A DNA stretch of 64,000 nt, from positions 248,001 to 312,000 of the forward strand of contig MU385875.1 of assembly GCA_022497145.1 (NCBI GenBank), written 5' to 3'. Made by a program: the position numbers and the translations under genes. Shown piece by piece: positions 1 to 12,152 of this stretch (positions are counted from its first letter, which is position 1; each line of letters starts with the position of its first letter). The notes beneath the pieces were generated by a model. It was not told where the DNA came from and searched no databases. It saw only the letters and a program-made list of their open reading frames with translations. The stretch is from Rostrohypoxylon terebratum. Taxonomy: Eukaryota; Ascomycota; Sordariomycetes; Xylariales; Hypoxylaceae.

Positions 1-616
1 TCGCGACGCGACGACGACGACGAAGACGAGGGTAGTGACCACGAAGTCAAGTCGAGCAAGAATACCAGCAAGAAGGCTAAGACCAGCAGTGCCGACTCTG
101 GCAAAGATGACGATGGCAATTCCTTCTGGAGTGTAAGTCAATATACTAACGTCGTTTCTCTGTACAATACTGTACAATACTGACATTTCTTTCTAGTTGG
201 GCGGTACCCGCCGAGTCACTCTGAGCGAATTCAAGGGCAAGACATTCGTCAACATCCGAGAGTTCTACTCAGATGCTTCTGGCAGCCTCAAGCCAGGAAA
301 GAAGGTAAGTTGCACAATTGGGAAAAAGTACTTTTTTTATCTAACCATTTATTCGTCCTAGGGTATCTCGCTTTCTCTCGAACAGTATGACAAGCTAGTC
401 GAGGCTCTTCCTGCCATCAATGCCGAATTGAAAAAGGGCGGGCACGAGGCTCCGGCTCTCGCCATGGCGCCCGCCGTAGAAAACGGAGACGAGGATGAGG
501 ACGAGGCGGCGGAGACCAAGCCCGAGAAGAAGCCGGCGAAGGCGGCCAAATCAAAGAAAGCGAAGTCCAATATCGAGGCCACTAGTGATGAGGATGAGGA
601 GGAGGAGGCAGACTAG
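1..616 (+). CDS. SUB1: Transcriptional coactivator p15/PC4 (SUB1-like), 5' partial
   Basis: Visible exons are 1..132, 197..304 and 362..616, with introns 133..196 and 305..360 (GTAAGT donors, TTCTAG and CCTAG acceptors). They give 164 residues in one frame with a TAG stop; the start codon lies before the window. The order is an acidic, Ser/Lys-rich N-terminus, then the PC4 core beginning at FWSLGGTRRVTLSEFKGKTF and continuing through NIREFYSD and GKKGISLSLEQYDKLVEAL, then an acidic/Lys-rich tail. PC4/Sub1 proteins bind single-stranded and melted promoter DNA and help RNA polymerase II initiate, elongate and terminate. The visible length is close to that usual for filamentous fungi, so probably only a short N-terminal stretch is missing. 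The family call rests on the whole core; the yeast symbol is used by homology. Confidence 0.92.
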
Positions 617-1602
617 AAATTCGTCCGTCGCGGAAGCAAGACTGTTAGATTTCGCCTAGGCGATTCTTACTATTCCACTGTCTCAGCCCCTCCTAGTGGT
701 GAGATCTGAGACCCGCTCACAGGCCACTCCATAGGATCATTACGATGTTTATGAGGTGCATTGTTTTCTTCGGTTGGCTTGTTTAACTGCAGGATTCTCG
801 GTCATAAGGTCCCTCTTTGATACCTATCACTGTCGGGTACATACTTGATGCTACATGCTCTTTGGATGAATTGACTCACAGTTTTCACGTGTCTTTTCTC
901 CTTGAACTAAGTTACGTATGTGTTGTGTCCTAATCACATGTTTTAGTTCGTGTGTTGACCCCCCGATGAGAATAACAACTTCGATTTGCTCTCAACGCTG
1001 CTTAGACTTATAGGATAACTCCGTCTTTGGCATCTTGTGTTTGTGATCATTCCAGAAAAACAGTATTTGCACGATCACTGCTTTAAATGGTAGGACCAAT
1101 TCATATTCTCAACCCCTATTGCCTAAACTTCTAGCTCCCAAAGCAAGAATAAATTCATTGGTCGATATCTTGAGCTTACGACAAACCGCATTCTTGTGCT
1201 CAGCAAACAAGTCATGACGCATACCCTATTAACAGATAACGACACTCGTTACTGCTTCAAGGGGTCAAGTGATGCAATTTGATTCAAGAATGAGCGATAA
1301 CTAAAATGCAGCACTTAGATATCTATGTCTTGATGTTGTGTTTGTTCCCGTTTCAAGATTCGTCCGCGTCTCTTTGCAAAGTGAAGATAGAGGCCTGAAC
1401 CATCAGCTCAGCTCAACACCATATCGATCCCATTGCAAACAGACGCATCGATTCCGAAAAGAAGGGTTCGCCAAATGATTACGATACTATATCATTATAG
1501 CAAGTGGTCCGTCGTGATGCCAGCAGCTTCTAAAAAGACCATTTCGCCACACCCGTCTCTTGATCATAGCGGCGTCAACAGTTCCCCAGACATCCACGAA
1601 AT
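617..1602. other. Intergenic, 3' of SUB1
   Basis: No coding potential seen. It should contain the SUB1 3' UTR and poly(A) site and the upstream region of the small gene at 1603, but no single site stands out. Confidence 0.5.
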
Positions 1603-2331
1603 ATGAAGCCGATATTTCTTGGCACAATGCATACTCTTCGCCCCCTCCTCCTTTTCGCCAATAGCGCCGCCATGGCCAGTCGCTCTACTGCCGGTGCAAG
1701 CCTTGCATCACGAGACGACATCGTAATCCACACCTTCCAGCCCGACAGTTCCGGCGACGGCTTCAGCGGAACCCTCGTCACCCGCACAAACCAAACCAAC
1801 GACTAGGTACTTCAAGAACGCAGTCGACATCGACGTGGAGAAGTTAGCGCAGCATTCGGAGCTATTCTCTGCTAACCCCTCCGGGCACTACACGTTTCCC
1901 GAAGGTAGCGGCACCGCGGGCACTCTATCCTGGAAACTGCCCGCGCAGAGCAGCAGCTCCTCGATCACCGCGTATGAACACATTACGTGTGTAGACTGTC
2001 TAGCGATATGCGCGACCACGGCAATTATCCCGCTCGGCTGGATTGCGTAAGTTGACATCTCACTCTCACCACAAGCCCAATACCAACATCGACACACAGT
2101 TGCCGTAAGTTGTTTTTCCCGTTCCGATCATCGCTTCAACAGAGCCTTAATAGCACTTCTCCTTCTCAATTACATTATCCAAGACAAACGTTTTTAAAGT
2201 CCTGTGTAGCACCAAGCTACATTGTATCGGATAGTTCTTCATCGGGCGATGGAATTTCGATGACTTTAGGATACCTAGGAATGTCCCTTCCGACTCCAAA
2301 TGTATGGTACGCCGACGAGTGGGTATCTTAG
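1603..2331 (+). pseudogene. Small secreted-protein-like gene with a frame break, possible pseudogene
   Basis: Frame 1 (1603..1806) starts at an ATG, with a second in-frame ATG at 1627. From 1627 it reads like a signal peptide (MHTLRPLLLFANSAAMASRS) followed by DDIVIHTFQPDSSGDGFSGT, then stops at TAG 1804..1806. Frame 2 continues directly from about 1802 (TRYFKNAVDIDVEKLAQ) to ITCVDCLAICATTAIIPLGW near 2046, where a GTAAGT donor follows; an ACACAG acceptor ends at 2100 and the reading frame then stays open to 2331. Both halves use GC-ending codons, unlike the flanking DNA. No GT...AG pair of sensible length restores the frame at about 1802, so either one or two bases were lost there or the assembly has an error. 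The family is not recognised. The 3' end is uncertain. Confidence 0.35.
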
Positions 2332-4253
2332 CATCCAGGTTGCTAGAATAATAAACCAAAGACATTTGAGTCTCCTTCTATATGAGAGCCTAGTCACATG
2401 ATCACCCATCGCAGCTTCGAGCTGCACGGTTATCTGACTTTCACATGTGTGACAGGCTAATTTTTTGTACTGCGTAACAAAAGGTCGTCGTGGTTAAGCA
2501 TGTATTACCGAGTAACTAGGAGACGAAGCGGTCAGTGGGGCAAAGTGATGAAGAGCTACTATATCTCGTGTATCATCAAGATATCTCGATGTACGACCTC
2601 ATCCTGCCCCATCTCTTCAAGTTTGCTGACTCGGGTACAACTTCATCTTTCACAACTGTTTAGGAACCAAATTGTAACAGGTAGAAATCATCCGTATTTT
2701 TTTTAAGACCAAGCCGCCTATATAGTATATATTTACAGTGATTTTTGCGCCTCGGAACCACCCATCCACAAAGAGAATTAAAAAGCCGGAGATACAGAGA
2801 AGCGGTGACCTAGAACCGCCGACCCAATAACCCATAACTTGCTAATTGTCAGCCCTTCCAGCATCGTCACAAGCTAAATGCCAGCCGTGGAGGTTCTACG
2901 TGAAATGCGGGCCACTGCATCGTGGTGTCACGGACGGCCTACACCAACGTAAAAAAACGTTTCATCCATCGCCTGTCCGCAATCGAGGTATCACTAACAC
3001 CTATCTCTCTCTATCATCCCAATAAGCGTCGGAACCGCGAGCTACCGTAGTCGTCGTGGGCAGATATCCTTAGACATCACAGCATCGTCTTGGCAAGGGA
3101 GCTTGATCGTGAGCCGTTTCACCAAGTCGGATTTCCCAACCCCCGTACGATGGACGCGAAATGATGACTGGACGTAGCAGCTCCCTGTAATAGTTGAGAG
3201 GGAGTACGTGCTGTGTTACACGGGATTTTGTACGAGTACGGATTAGATGGGTGGTCTCAGCATCTGAGCCGCGGCGTCATGCACGAGGAACCAAACCAAA
3301 CCGGTGGTTCATTCAAACCACACGACGTGTATGAACTGGCGATGTGGGATGCGGAATGCGGGATGCGGGGCTTAGTTGGGCAATCAGTGAGGTATGTGTT
3401 CGAGAGGGCGAGCTGAGTGTAGGTCTGACAAGGGTAATCCCGTTGCATTGGTAAAAATGTAATAATTCCCGGGAACGCTGTCACGAAATTTCCGCTCAAT
3501 TCCTTTACAGCCCAATATGTGATACGATTGGCTGGGACAGTTGTATGTAGCTTAGAATCTAAGTTCGCTGTGTATCAGGCAATAGCTTTTAATTCCATCA
3601 TCGAGTTCATGACCAATGATACCAGAAGAGACATTTCCAACACACGCCCACAGTAGACACCACATCCTTTTGGTGAATAGAAGAAAATCGGGTCGTCATC
3701 ATGTCGTAAATAGGAAAATAATTGTGCTACCAGCCTCACGTTCTCTACGAGACTGATGGATGTGATGAACAAAGTAAAACAAAAAGCAGCCTCGGTCATG
3801 AACATTACTCGCCTAGAAGTCGTGATAGGCGGGATTTTTTGCGTTGCTCGAGTATCTCGTTGTCCTCAGCGTAAAATAAAAAATAATCGATGATCATCTC
3901 AAGAAAATTAAGGTCCACCATGCGACGCGTCGATTCGTGAAGCATTTACACGGCCTTGCTGTGGCAGTTAATAACAATCAAGAATGAAGTCGTAATTTTC
4001 GTCATCGTATCTTCTGGTGGATGGGCCCAAACATGCCGATGATGAATCGTCGCGGCGAATACAAATGATTTTGAAGGGAATAATAATAAGTCAAGGAGTG
4101 TGTGTATGTGTATGTCGTAGTCGGCGTCGAACTCTATGGCGCGAAAATGATCCGATCCGTCCTGGTAGAATCAAGTTTTCGCACAAGTGCCCAAACACCG
4201 ATATTAATGCGTAAAAGAACTCATCAATCGCCTACCGAATGATCGGATCGACG
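2332..4253. other. Intergenic, between the broken small gene and the 3' end of stuA
   Basis: AT-rich, without a convincing reading frame; open frames here are short and lack coding-like composition. It should include the stuA 3' UTR at its right end. An isolated MluI-type ACGCGT lies near 3926. Confidence 0.5.
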
Positions 4254-6254
4254 TTATCGCCGGCGAGCCACCGCCGAGGCTGGACGGTTCATCGTGTCAT
4301 ATCCTGGGGCGGGCATGGGTCCATCAATCACGGTTTTCCGACGCTTCAAATCTAGTCCACCGCTAGACGGTCGGGGGAGGTCGTCCTCATCGTCACGGCT
4401 TCGCTTCAAGGCACCAGGCGCGCCGTTCATGACTGGCTGAGCTGCGTACCCATTTTGCATCGGGGCGCCCATATCACCCTGTGAGCTATAAACATCTGGC
4501 GCCGGCGCACCATTGGTGGGCGCGCGGTCGCCACTCATTACATTATAAAGGCTACTAGAAGGTGGCACGCGCGGTGGCGTGCTGTATCCTGCTTGTTGAG
4601 TATAATAAGGTTGTGGAGGTGCGGCGGTCCTAGGCGTTGCACGGCCCGACCCAGCTTGATGGTTTGGTGAGCCTGTCATGTCTGGAGGCATATGTTGATG
4701 GTCACCAGGCAAAGCAGTGACAGGAGGTGCATTATAGCTATACGATGTTCGGTTGGCATCGTAACCTCCGCTATCGTGTGTGTATTCGGCTTCGTGCTCT
4801 GCTTCGTCCTCGCCAGAGGGATGAGGTACACCATCACTATGTTGCAACATTCCGTTTGATGGCTTGACATCGGGAGGCTCACTCGGCCCCGTACCGGCAG
4901 GTCGTCCTGTTGGGGGTCCCATCTCACTCTTAAGATAAGTACTTGTTTGGCCATAAATATTCCTATCTTGCGGGCTGCTGTTAGATGGAGGATATGGCGA
5001 TTGCTGCGGTGCTTGGTTGCTGTACACAGCGCGGGAGTTATCGTACGGCTGGCTGGCTTGGGAGTAGGGCTGCATGCTTTGCAACGTAGTGCCAGGCGGT
5101 GTAGTTGCTGGTGTCGCTGGCATTGAACGTGCTGCATTGCTCAAGCCCGTATCAATAGACATGGGATTAGTACCTTGTGCACCGCTCATCCCTTGTTGAC
5201 CCCATTGAAAGTTTTCGGAGGCGCCCATGCTTCCCATTACGCTAGATGCGCTGGTGGGTGGTGTTGGGAATGTATGAGCCCTATCAAGAGAAGGCCGACC
5301 GGCATTGTTATGAGACGGGAGCGAAGGTTGAGGTCCAGGAAGTCCCATATGATGATGATGTTGCTGTATCGACGGCAAGACGCCTCCAGGAGGCGTCGGG
5401 CCGGGGTTACGCATCTGGTTTTGCTCTTGTTTTCGGCGTTCTGCCGCAGCCATCACCTGGTTTGTCCGGTTCTGGTTTGTGGGGTGGTATAATAAAGCCC
5501 CAATGTTGTGGACGAACAGAGGATACAATAATTCGGTAATCTTCTCTTTATTGGCAAAATCCAGTGCTCTTTCGAAAGGAATCCTAGAAAATGTTAATTC
5601 ATTGCTATCCCAAAATTCGGATTATATTTGAAGCTCACCAAACACCCTTAAGGTGCATTGGTCCGATTTTGACCACATGGCGCACTTTTTCGCTTTTCAG
5701 GATTCCGTCTCTTCTGCCACGAGTCATACCAGCAACGTTAAGCAGCTTCGTTCCGTTTATCATGTGGTTGTCTGTCAAAATTGTAAGCTCATTCCTTGGA
5801 CCCCACTAATTTCGATTGCCGAATTCCTACCTTCACGACGCGCTACACAAATACCCCGTGCCTCAACTTGGAAGCACAAGCTGCCTTCATCTTCCCAAAG
5901 CGTGGCAGTGACTCGGGGTTTCATCCCCGGCGGCGCAACTTGGCCTGTCGTGTCAAAGCCTTGGTACTGGTTTTGCATACCCCCTTGGGTCGCTACTCCT
6001 GGAAGAGGCAACACATTCTGGGCGCCACCCATAGGACCGGAAACCGGGGGTGCGGATTGAGGAGACGTCAAACCGTTCGTGTAGCCATACTGATACGAGG
6101 GAGCGGAGTACTGTGCGGGACCCGGTTGCAATAGTGTTGGCTGCTGGTGGCCGTACTGAGGTAAAGCATTGGACGTCACGGTTTGGGGTTGCGGTGCTGG
6201 ACCAGCGGACATATGAGGAGTCTGATAGTACATGTCTGGAGGGGCCGGATTCAT
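4254..6254 (-). CDS. stuA: APSES transcription factor StuA (cell pattern formation-associated protein)
   Basis: Exons are 6254..5831, 5771..5639 and 5583..4254, with introns of 59 and 55 nt; the join is in phase and gives 628 aa, close to the 622 aa of Aspergillus nidulans StuA. The APSES DNA-binding domain covers roughly residues 115-225: KPRVTATLWEDEGSLCFQVE, then ICVARRE joined across intron 1 to DNHMINGTKLLNVAGM, then GPMHLKGVWIPFERALDFAN and LLYPLFVHNIGALLYHP. The tail is Pro/Ser/Gln-rich and ends with basic clusters (LKRRK, ARRR) that look like nuclear localisation signals. The ATG at 6254 (MNPAPPDMYYQ) was chosen because Sordariomycete StuA proteins begin in this style. StuA-class factors control conidiophore and sexual development and secondary metabolism. 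The frame stays open 121 codons further upstream, so a longer isoform is possible. Confidence 0.93.
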
Positions 6255-6617
6255 CGCGGAGTATTGGTCGTATCCGCCAATTGCCTGGGAAGGGGGCCCA
6301 GATATCGCCGTTGTCACTGGTAGACTTGGGGACGGCGTCTTAGGGCCGTTTGACGAGGGAGCTGAAGTGAAAGAGGACTGCGAGTCTCCGTTGGAGCTCG
6401 CCGAAGATGCAATAGAACTAACCCGGGGAGACGATGTACTCGAGGAGTATGCCAATGGCGCCTGGGGCAGGGGGAGCGAAGGCAACCTCTCACTCACATA
6501 CGGCGTTCGCTGGGGAATGTGGGCACCGTAGTATGGCGGTACGTCGGACGTTCCCCGGGTTTGCGGCTGGGAAATCGGCGGTAGATCCAGTTTTACGACG
6601 CTCAGTGATAAAGCCAC
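6255..6617 (-). other. stuA: In-frame open extension upstream of the stuA ATG
   Basis: The stuA frame is open for 121 codons before its first ATG, from GTG at 6617 (preceded by an in-frame TAG) down to 6255. The translation is Ser/Pro-rich and low in complexity (for example SSTSSPRVSSIASSASSNGD), like transcription-factor N-termini. It contains no ATG. If translated, it needs an upstream exon spliced to an acceptor such as the TTTAG at about 6624..6628 on the minus strand, or a non-AUG start. Otherwise it is 5' leader. Confidence 0.45.
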
Positions 6618-8400
6618 GACGGGCTAAACGGGTCGAAACTCAGATACGAGTCTAACTGGACACAACTTGTTGAACGAGGAGACCAACACCGCGATTGGAC
6701 TCCCAGATTTTTCTCGGGACGACAAATTAACCACGACAAGACGAAGCGGATGGGTCAATTGACTAGTCGACAAGCCAATCAACGTGGAAAGAGACTGGTC
6801 TAAAGGGTGACACGGTTGATAAGCGCGTACGAAGAAATCGACGAGTTCTAGTTCTGCACTTGCGGGGAAAAAAGACACGGTGGATGTGTCTCCTCGGCAG
6901 AACGTTCTTTTTTTCGTACAGCGTGATCGTAACAGGTCGTAAAGCTCTGGTAAATTGGTCAATTAAGGATTCCTTTTCCTCGTTCGGTCTGAACAACTAA
7001 AGTCAGGGCTCGAGGGCAATATTTTGTTGGGACAATGTACGGCAAAGGAATTCTGGGCTGGACGGGGGATTCGCAGAAGTTCGAAAGTCACAAGCTCATA
7101 AAGCTAGTGCTGGCGTAGTAGAGAGTGTATGAAAAAGAAGGTGGGAAGGAGGAGGGGTAGGATAGCGGGCGGCTAGATGTCGTTGTCGTTGGTCGTTTGG
7201 ACAGATTGAGGTTCTCTCGCACACGAACGGACACACACAACCACGAGCACACACATTCGAGGATTATTCTCTTTTCCAAACAAGAAATTTTCAGCTTCCT
7301 CTCCTCTTTTTCTTATTATCTTTTTTTTCCTCTTCTTCTCTCCTCCCTTTAGATGAGGCTGTTTCTCAACTCTAATACAGGAACATCAGGTCCCAGGTGC
7401 GCAGGGCATAATGCAAGGCAGGACAGAAAGTGGAGGTGGGCAGAGTTTGCGCAAGTAGGAATTGGGAATAGGATGAATAACTTACCTTCTACCTTCTCTC
7501 CAACCTCAATGGCCTTCGCTGCTTCAAAAATTAGGGGAGGTCGGTTCAGCACACCAAAAGAGAGAAGAGAAGAAAAGATAGAGAGGGAGAATGGGAAAAG
7601 AAAATCCCAAGGTTTTTTGTCCTCTCGCAATGGTAGTGGTGGTGAGGAGGCAGGAAGGTAGATAGATAGTGGAGGTACGAAAGTTAAGAGAGGTCAAGGT
7701 AAGAAAGGACGGGACACAGACTTGCAGACGGGACTAGACGCTAACTAGTAAGGTAGGTGTAAGTTAGCAAGGGTAGCAAGTAGCAGGTAGCAGGGGAGGG
7801 TTAACTAGAAGTGGTGCAGTGATGCAGGCGGGCAGGGCAAGGCCAGGTTCAAAAAAAAATTGTAGGTTGCTGCTGCTTTTTAGGATGTGGATTGTGGACT
7901 GTGGACTGTGAACTACTGTACCTTGAACTGTATGTAGACGCTTAGACTGGATAGACTGGATAGACTGGGTACGAAGAAGGTAGGCGGTAGGGATTAGTAG
8001 CAGCGAAAGCCGCTAGCACTAGATGGGTCCGGGTGTGGTGCGCCTGCTTGTTGTTGAGCCGGGGTGTGTGGAGGGGGAAGGAAGGATTGAATAGTGGATA
8101 AGGGAACTAGCGACTGGCGACTGGCGAGGTTGGTGGTCGGGATGTTTTTTTTTCTCTCGTCTCTGTCTGGGTGCGTTCTGACTTCCTAATGTTCCTTGCA
8201 CTTGGTTGCAACTTTACAAGCAGCAAGGTCCTGGGAAAGGGTACGTACCCCGACCGTGCCTACCTGGACGTAGCATGGGGTCTTGCCTTTGGCGGCCTAG
8301 GGTTGTACAACTAACACCAGCGCTCTCCTCAGTGTGGCTCCTTTCGGTGGCGTGTAATCATCAGGGTTGTGTGTCTACCGGGGTGAGGGGCTAGTCGTAA
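6618..8400 (-). promoter_or_regulatory. stuA: Probable long 5' leader/promoter of stuA
   Basis: Contains biased purine/pyrimidine tracts (for example around 7120-7360 and 7550-7660) and several short open frames starting upstream of stuA; the largest (6962..6624) ends just before the extension. A. nidulans stuA is known for a long leader with upstream ORFs and alternative transcripts. No transcription start can be fixed from sequence alone. Confidence 0.4.
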
Positions 8401-10030
8401 AATCGTACGCACAGTGTCAACTTGGTCTTTTAAACTGTAAATTGTAAACTGTAAAAGAGGACCTAACCTTAGATAGTAATTATGTACGTACATACACGTA
8501 GAAAACTTCCAAGATTGGAGAGATCAAATGCTGCAATACTCTGCCAATACTGCAGATACTGCTAATATTATTACTTTTACTTTAAACTCAACACACTCAA
8601 CGAGCTACATTAAAAGGTAGCATCGTGATATCTATCAGCTTATGAACGTTTGAGAGTGTTGGCCGAGTCTATCACTATTCATATGTCAGAATTAATATGT
8701 TGAACAACATAATAGTTAAATGAATGAAATAATACAAAAGAATACCAGATGGCAGACACTAACCTAGATGTATCTATCGCTATGGAGGACATAATAGAAA
8801 CTACAACGTACTTAAGACGCGGTACTGACGATAGTAAGTAATATGCAGCGAGTTGTTTTCAACTTTTACCCCTTCAACCTCTTTTTCCGTTTCAATGTTC
8901 AATATTCCTTTCCAACCCCCGAGCTTAGGTTGAACCGTCGACCGTTACGGTGCTTGTCCCCTGAATTCAGGAGCGGGTAGAGATAAGATGCACAGTACGA
9001 ACTCAAAACGGCAATCGAATCAAGCCAGACCAGGCAAGTAAGATCTCTCTATTATCTCTATTATTCTTTTCTAAAAAAAATTATTATATACAACCTTGAA
9101 CGCACAAATATAATACCTAGGTACATACACACGGAGAGCCTTGCTTGCTTGTCTGCCATCTGTCACCTCCATCGACTGGAATTGACCCGTTCTGATCCGT
9201 CAAACATACGTCTATCCGATGTCATGAGAAGACTGGTGAGATAGACGACAACGTGAAAGGCAAGACCGAAGAACCGGGGCCACCTCTATACGATGATGGC
9301 CAGACAGCCAGAGTGACAAATTGAAGTACTAAATTGCACAATTGGTGGAGGAGGGTATTGGTTATTGGACAATTTCCGTCCCGAAACGAGCAAAGTACAT
9401 AATATTCAAGGTCCATAGTGTCCACGGTGTTATATTGAAGCTCTCTCCCTCTCTCTCTCTCTCGGGGCTCTTTAGACTCTTTAGACTCTCTAGACTTTTG
9501 CTATTACCAGGTAATTCAAAGAACAACACAGAAACCCTGCCTAAGGCCACGAATGACCCCACAACGTAATCCTCGCAATGCAAGGACACAAAATATACCG
9601 AGAAGAGTATAATTTACTCAAGTTGCCAAGAGCCCATCCTCTCACGCTAAGGTGAATAACAGCCGACGAAAAATGAAATAACCTCGATGGTTTCCTACAT
9701 GATGTTTCTAGGTATATTATATTAACATCAGAGTTCCAGTTGTTGAGAGTATATCGGCCCGTGTAGGTATTTTGAGAATTAAGTTTTCAACTGGGATAGC
9801 AAACGTTACCAAGTCACTGTTTTACCATGTAACATCCTATAAACGTACTATTTGCTTACTTGGGCTGCTTAGATAGCGTACGTGGAGAAATAATTCGGTT
9901 TAGTCGGTCAAGAAAAGGCCTGGGCTGGAACTTTCTGACTTAACCTCCTAGTATTATCGTTTTATTAAGATGAGTAAAAACGTTGAAAGTTTTAACTTTT
10001 CTTTTTCAACACGAGCTCGCCGTTAACAAA

Positions 10031-10044
10031 TCGTACGCGTACGA
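10031..10044. promoter_or_regulatory. Perfect palindrome containing a StuA/MBF-type core
   Basis: TCGTACGCGTACGA reads the same on both strands. It contains ACGCGTAC, which fits the published StuA response element (A/T)CGCG(T/A)N(A/C) on both strands. It lies about 3.8 kb upstream of the stuA ATG. Function is inferred only. Confidence 0.3.
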
Positions 10045-12094
10045 TAATAAGCCAATAAGCCTATCGGTAAAGTTATTTTCAGACCTAAAATATCAAAGGT
10101 CCAGTCCAAAAAGATCCAGAGACGCAAAAGTCCCCCAAGGTCGACGAAATCCGTAAGGACGGATGCCAAAAATGGCGTTACCTACGAGGCGTGCCAACAG
10201 ACTATATTAGGAGTGGCTCCAACAAGACATCTTTGTGCGAAGAAAAGGGTATAGATCGTCGTCCGGACGGGCGCGAAGAGCAGCAGAGCAACGGTCCTAT
10301 CTCTTGAAAGACAATTCCCTTCCACAGCCCGCACAACCTACCAAGTCCGAGCAATATGTGCTATGGCACCGTGTCACAGAAGTACCCATTTAATATATCA
10401 TGTACTCGATCGTCTGAGACGCCGGTAAATCGTGTGGCTGTCGTCACCAAGGTACCGTCACTTTGCGCGAATACATACCATCCTCACCACGCTGCTACTC
10501 ATCTTATATAATTCCGAGTAAGACGCGGAACACCTCCCTTTATTTCGAGACCATCACAAAGGTCGATTGTTAGTCGTCCAGATAGAACTAGCCGTCTAAC
10601 CGTCTAGCCCAGCCTTCTCCGGGCTCTCTAGGCGCTTCGTAGTAGGCTTTTTGGGGGGGTGGCTTTGTCGGACATTGGTGGCTTGAACCAACCCATCTTG
10701 TTGTCTCTTGTCTTTTATCTAGCAGCGGCCTAGTAAAAGCCTCTCATTTCCGCCATCGTACACCTTCGCGCCCCCGAGGAGCGGCCCTTGTAAGACGAGG
10801 AGAAGAATTGCTCGGCCATTCTCAAAGGCTCGACGGCTGGTCGGCTTGGCGCGACCCTATTCCTTGACCCGGTGCTCCGCTTCACCACTTATCTCCGCAT
10901 CGATATCGGCCTATTTTACATACGTAGCATAAGAGGAGATTCTCTTTTCACCCCTTATATTAATTAATAATAAAGTATGTAGGTATTTACCTACATAGGT
11001 AGTTACTTGTCACTTTATATATAAATGTATGTTGTATATACCTCTCTTACTTAGGTTGTTCAGCTCGGTGGCAGTATCGTTAGAATTAAGCCGACTTCGA
11101 CGTCGTATAGTTTCATGGAGGCTTTTTTTCTAAATTATTGTTGCTACTACGTGTATTGTGTATAATGTATATAATATACTATGTACAGCCAGACAGCATA
11201 CAATTACATAGTAGTATTAATCGGTGTGGAATTGGCGATTGGCGATGATTGCCGGGTTGTAAGAGGAGGGCGGTTGGGTTTTAGTTCAAGCGCCCAATAA
11301 AGTGTTAATATGGAAATAGACCGTTGCCTTTTCTTGCCAAAGGCGTGGCTGCAACAAGGTCGGTCATCGAACCCTTTACTCCGCATACCCCCCCTTTTTG
11401 CCGGGCTTGTACATAGCATATTAGCACGTTATTATTTTTCTTGGCCCTCTTTTTTTTTTAAATAGTAAAAAAAAAAAAAAAAAACTTCTTCCCCTCTTTT
11501 TAAAATCGTCTCCTTCGCTGGTCAAGGGCTAAAAGGTTTCTTGTTGGTAATCAACATCCTGGTCGCATCAGTGGGTCTGTCAGGGTTGCAACGTCGACTT
11601 GGCCAGGACCGACGGATTCAGCCAACATACCCCATCCCCATCCTGCCCAGTGCCCATCGTCATCCTCGTCTTGACTCCTCCCTATTTCCTACGGACCGAA
11701 GCCAGATCCAGCTGGTGGCTCCGACAAACCTTGAAATTCTCAAGTTTAATTCACTTGTACCGCGTACCATGGCGTTGATCATCTACATAGTACTATACTA
11801 GCAGACTAGTAGTGTACGCAGTAATACGCAAGTACATTACATTTCCGAGTCCTTCAGAAATACACTACCTATTATACTCATGTCGCTAACTTGACGGCCG
11901 ACGAGCATGTCTGGTGATAGTACCTAGTACCGAAGAGCTACTCTCCTTTCCGCGATGCAAAGATCTGATGTGGCTGTCATGTACATAGCTTCTTGCTCCT
12001 TCTGCTCGTCAACTAGCGTATAGCTAGAGGCGTTCAGCTAGGGACGGCAGCCAATGCATGCATTCGGCCAGGGTCCAGTCTATGCGTATATGTG

Positions 12095-12152
12095 CATGTA
12101 AGGTAGGTAGGTAGTAGGTATGTAGGTGTTATGTATGTATGTATGGCAGATG
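12095..12152. repeat. GTAG/TATG microsatellite
   Basis: Runs of GGTAG followed by GTAT repeats. A similar CTAC/CATA tract lies at about 13061..13105. Both are simple-sequence DNA in the gene-poor domain. Confidence 0.8.

Noticed and set aside
4676..5137. 153-codon minus-strand open frame
   Set aside because: Out-of-frame shadow of the Gln/Pro-rich C-terminal region of stuA.
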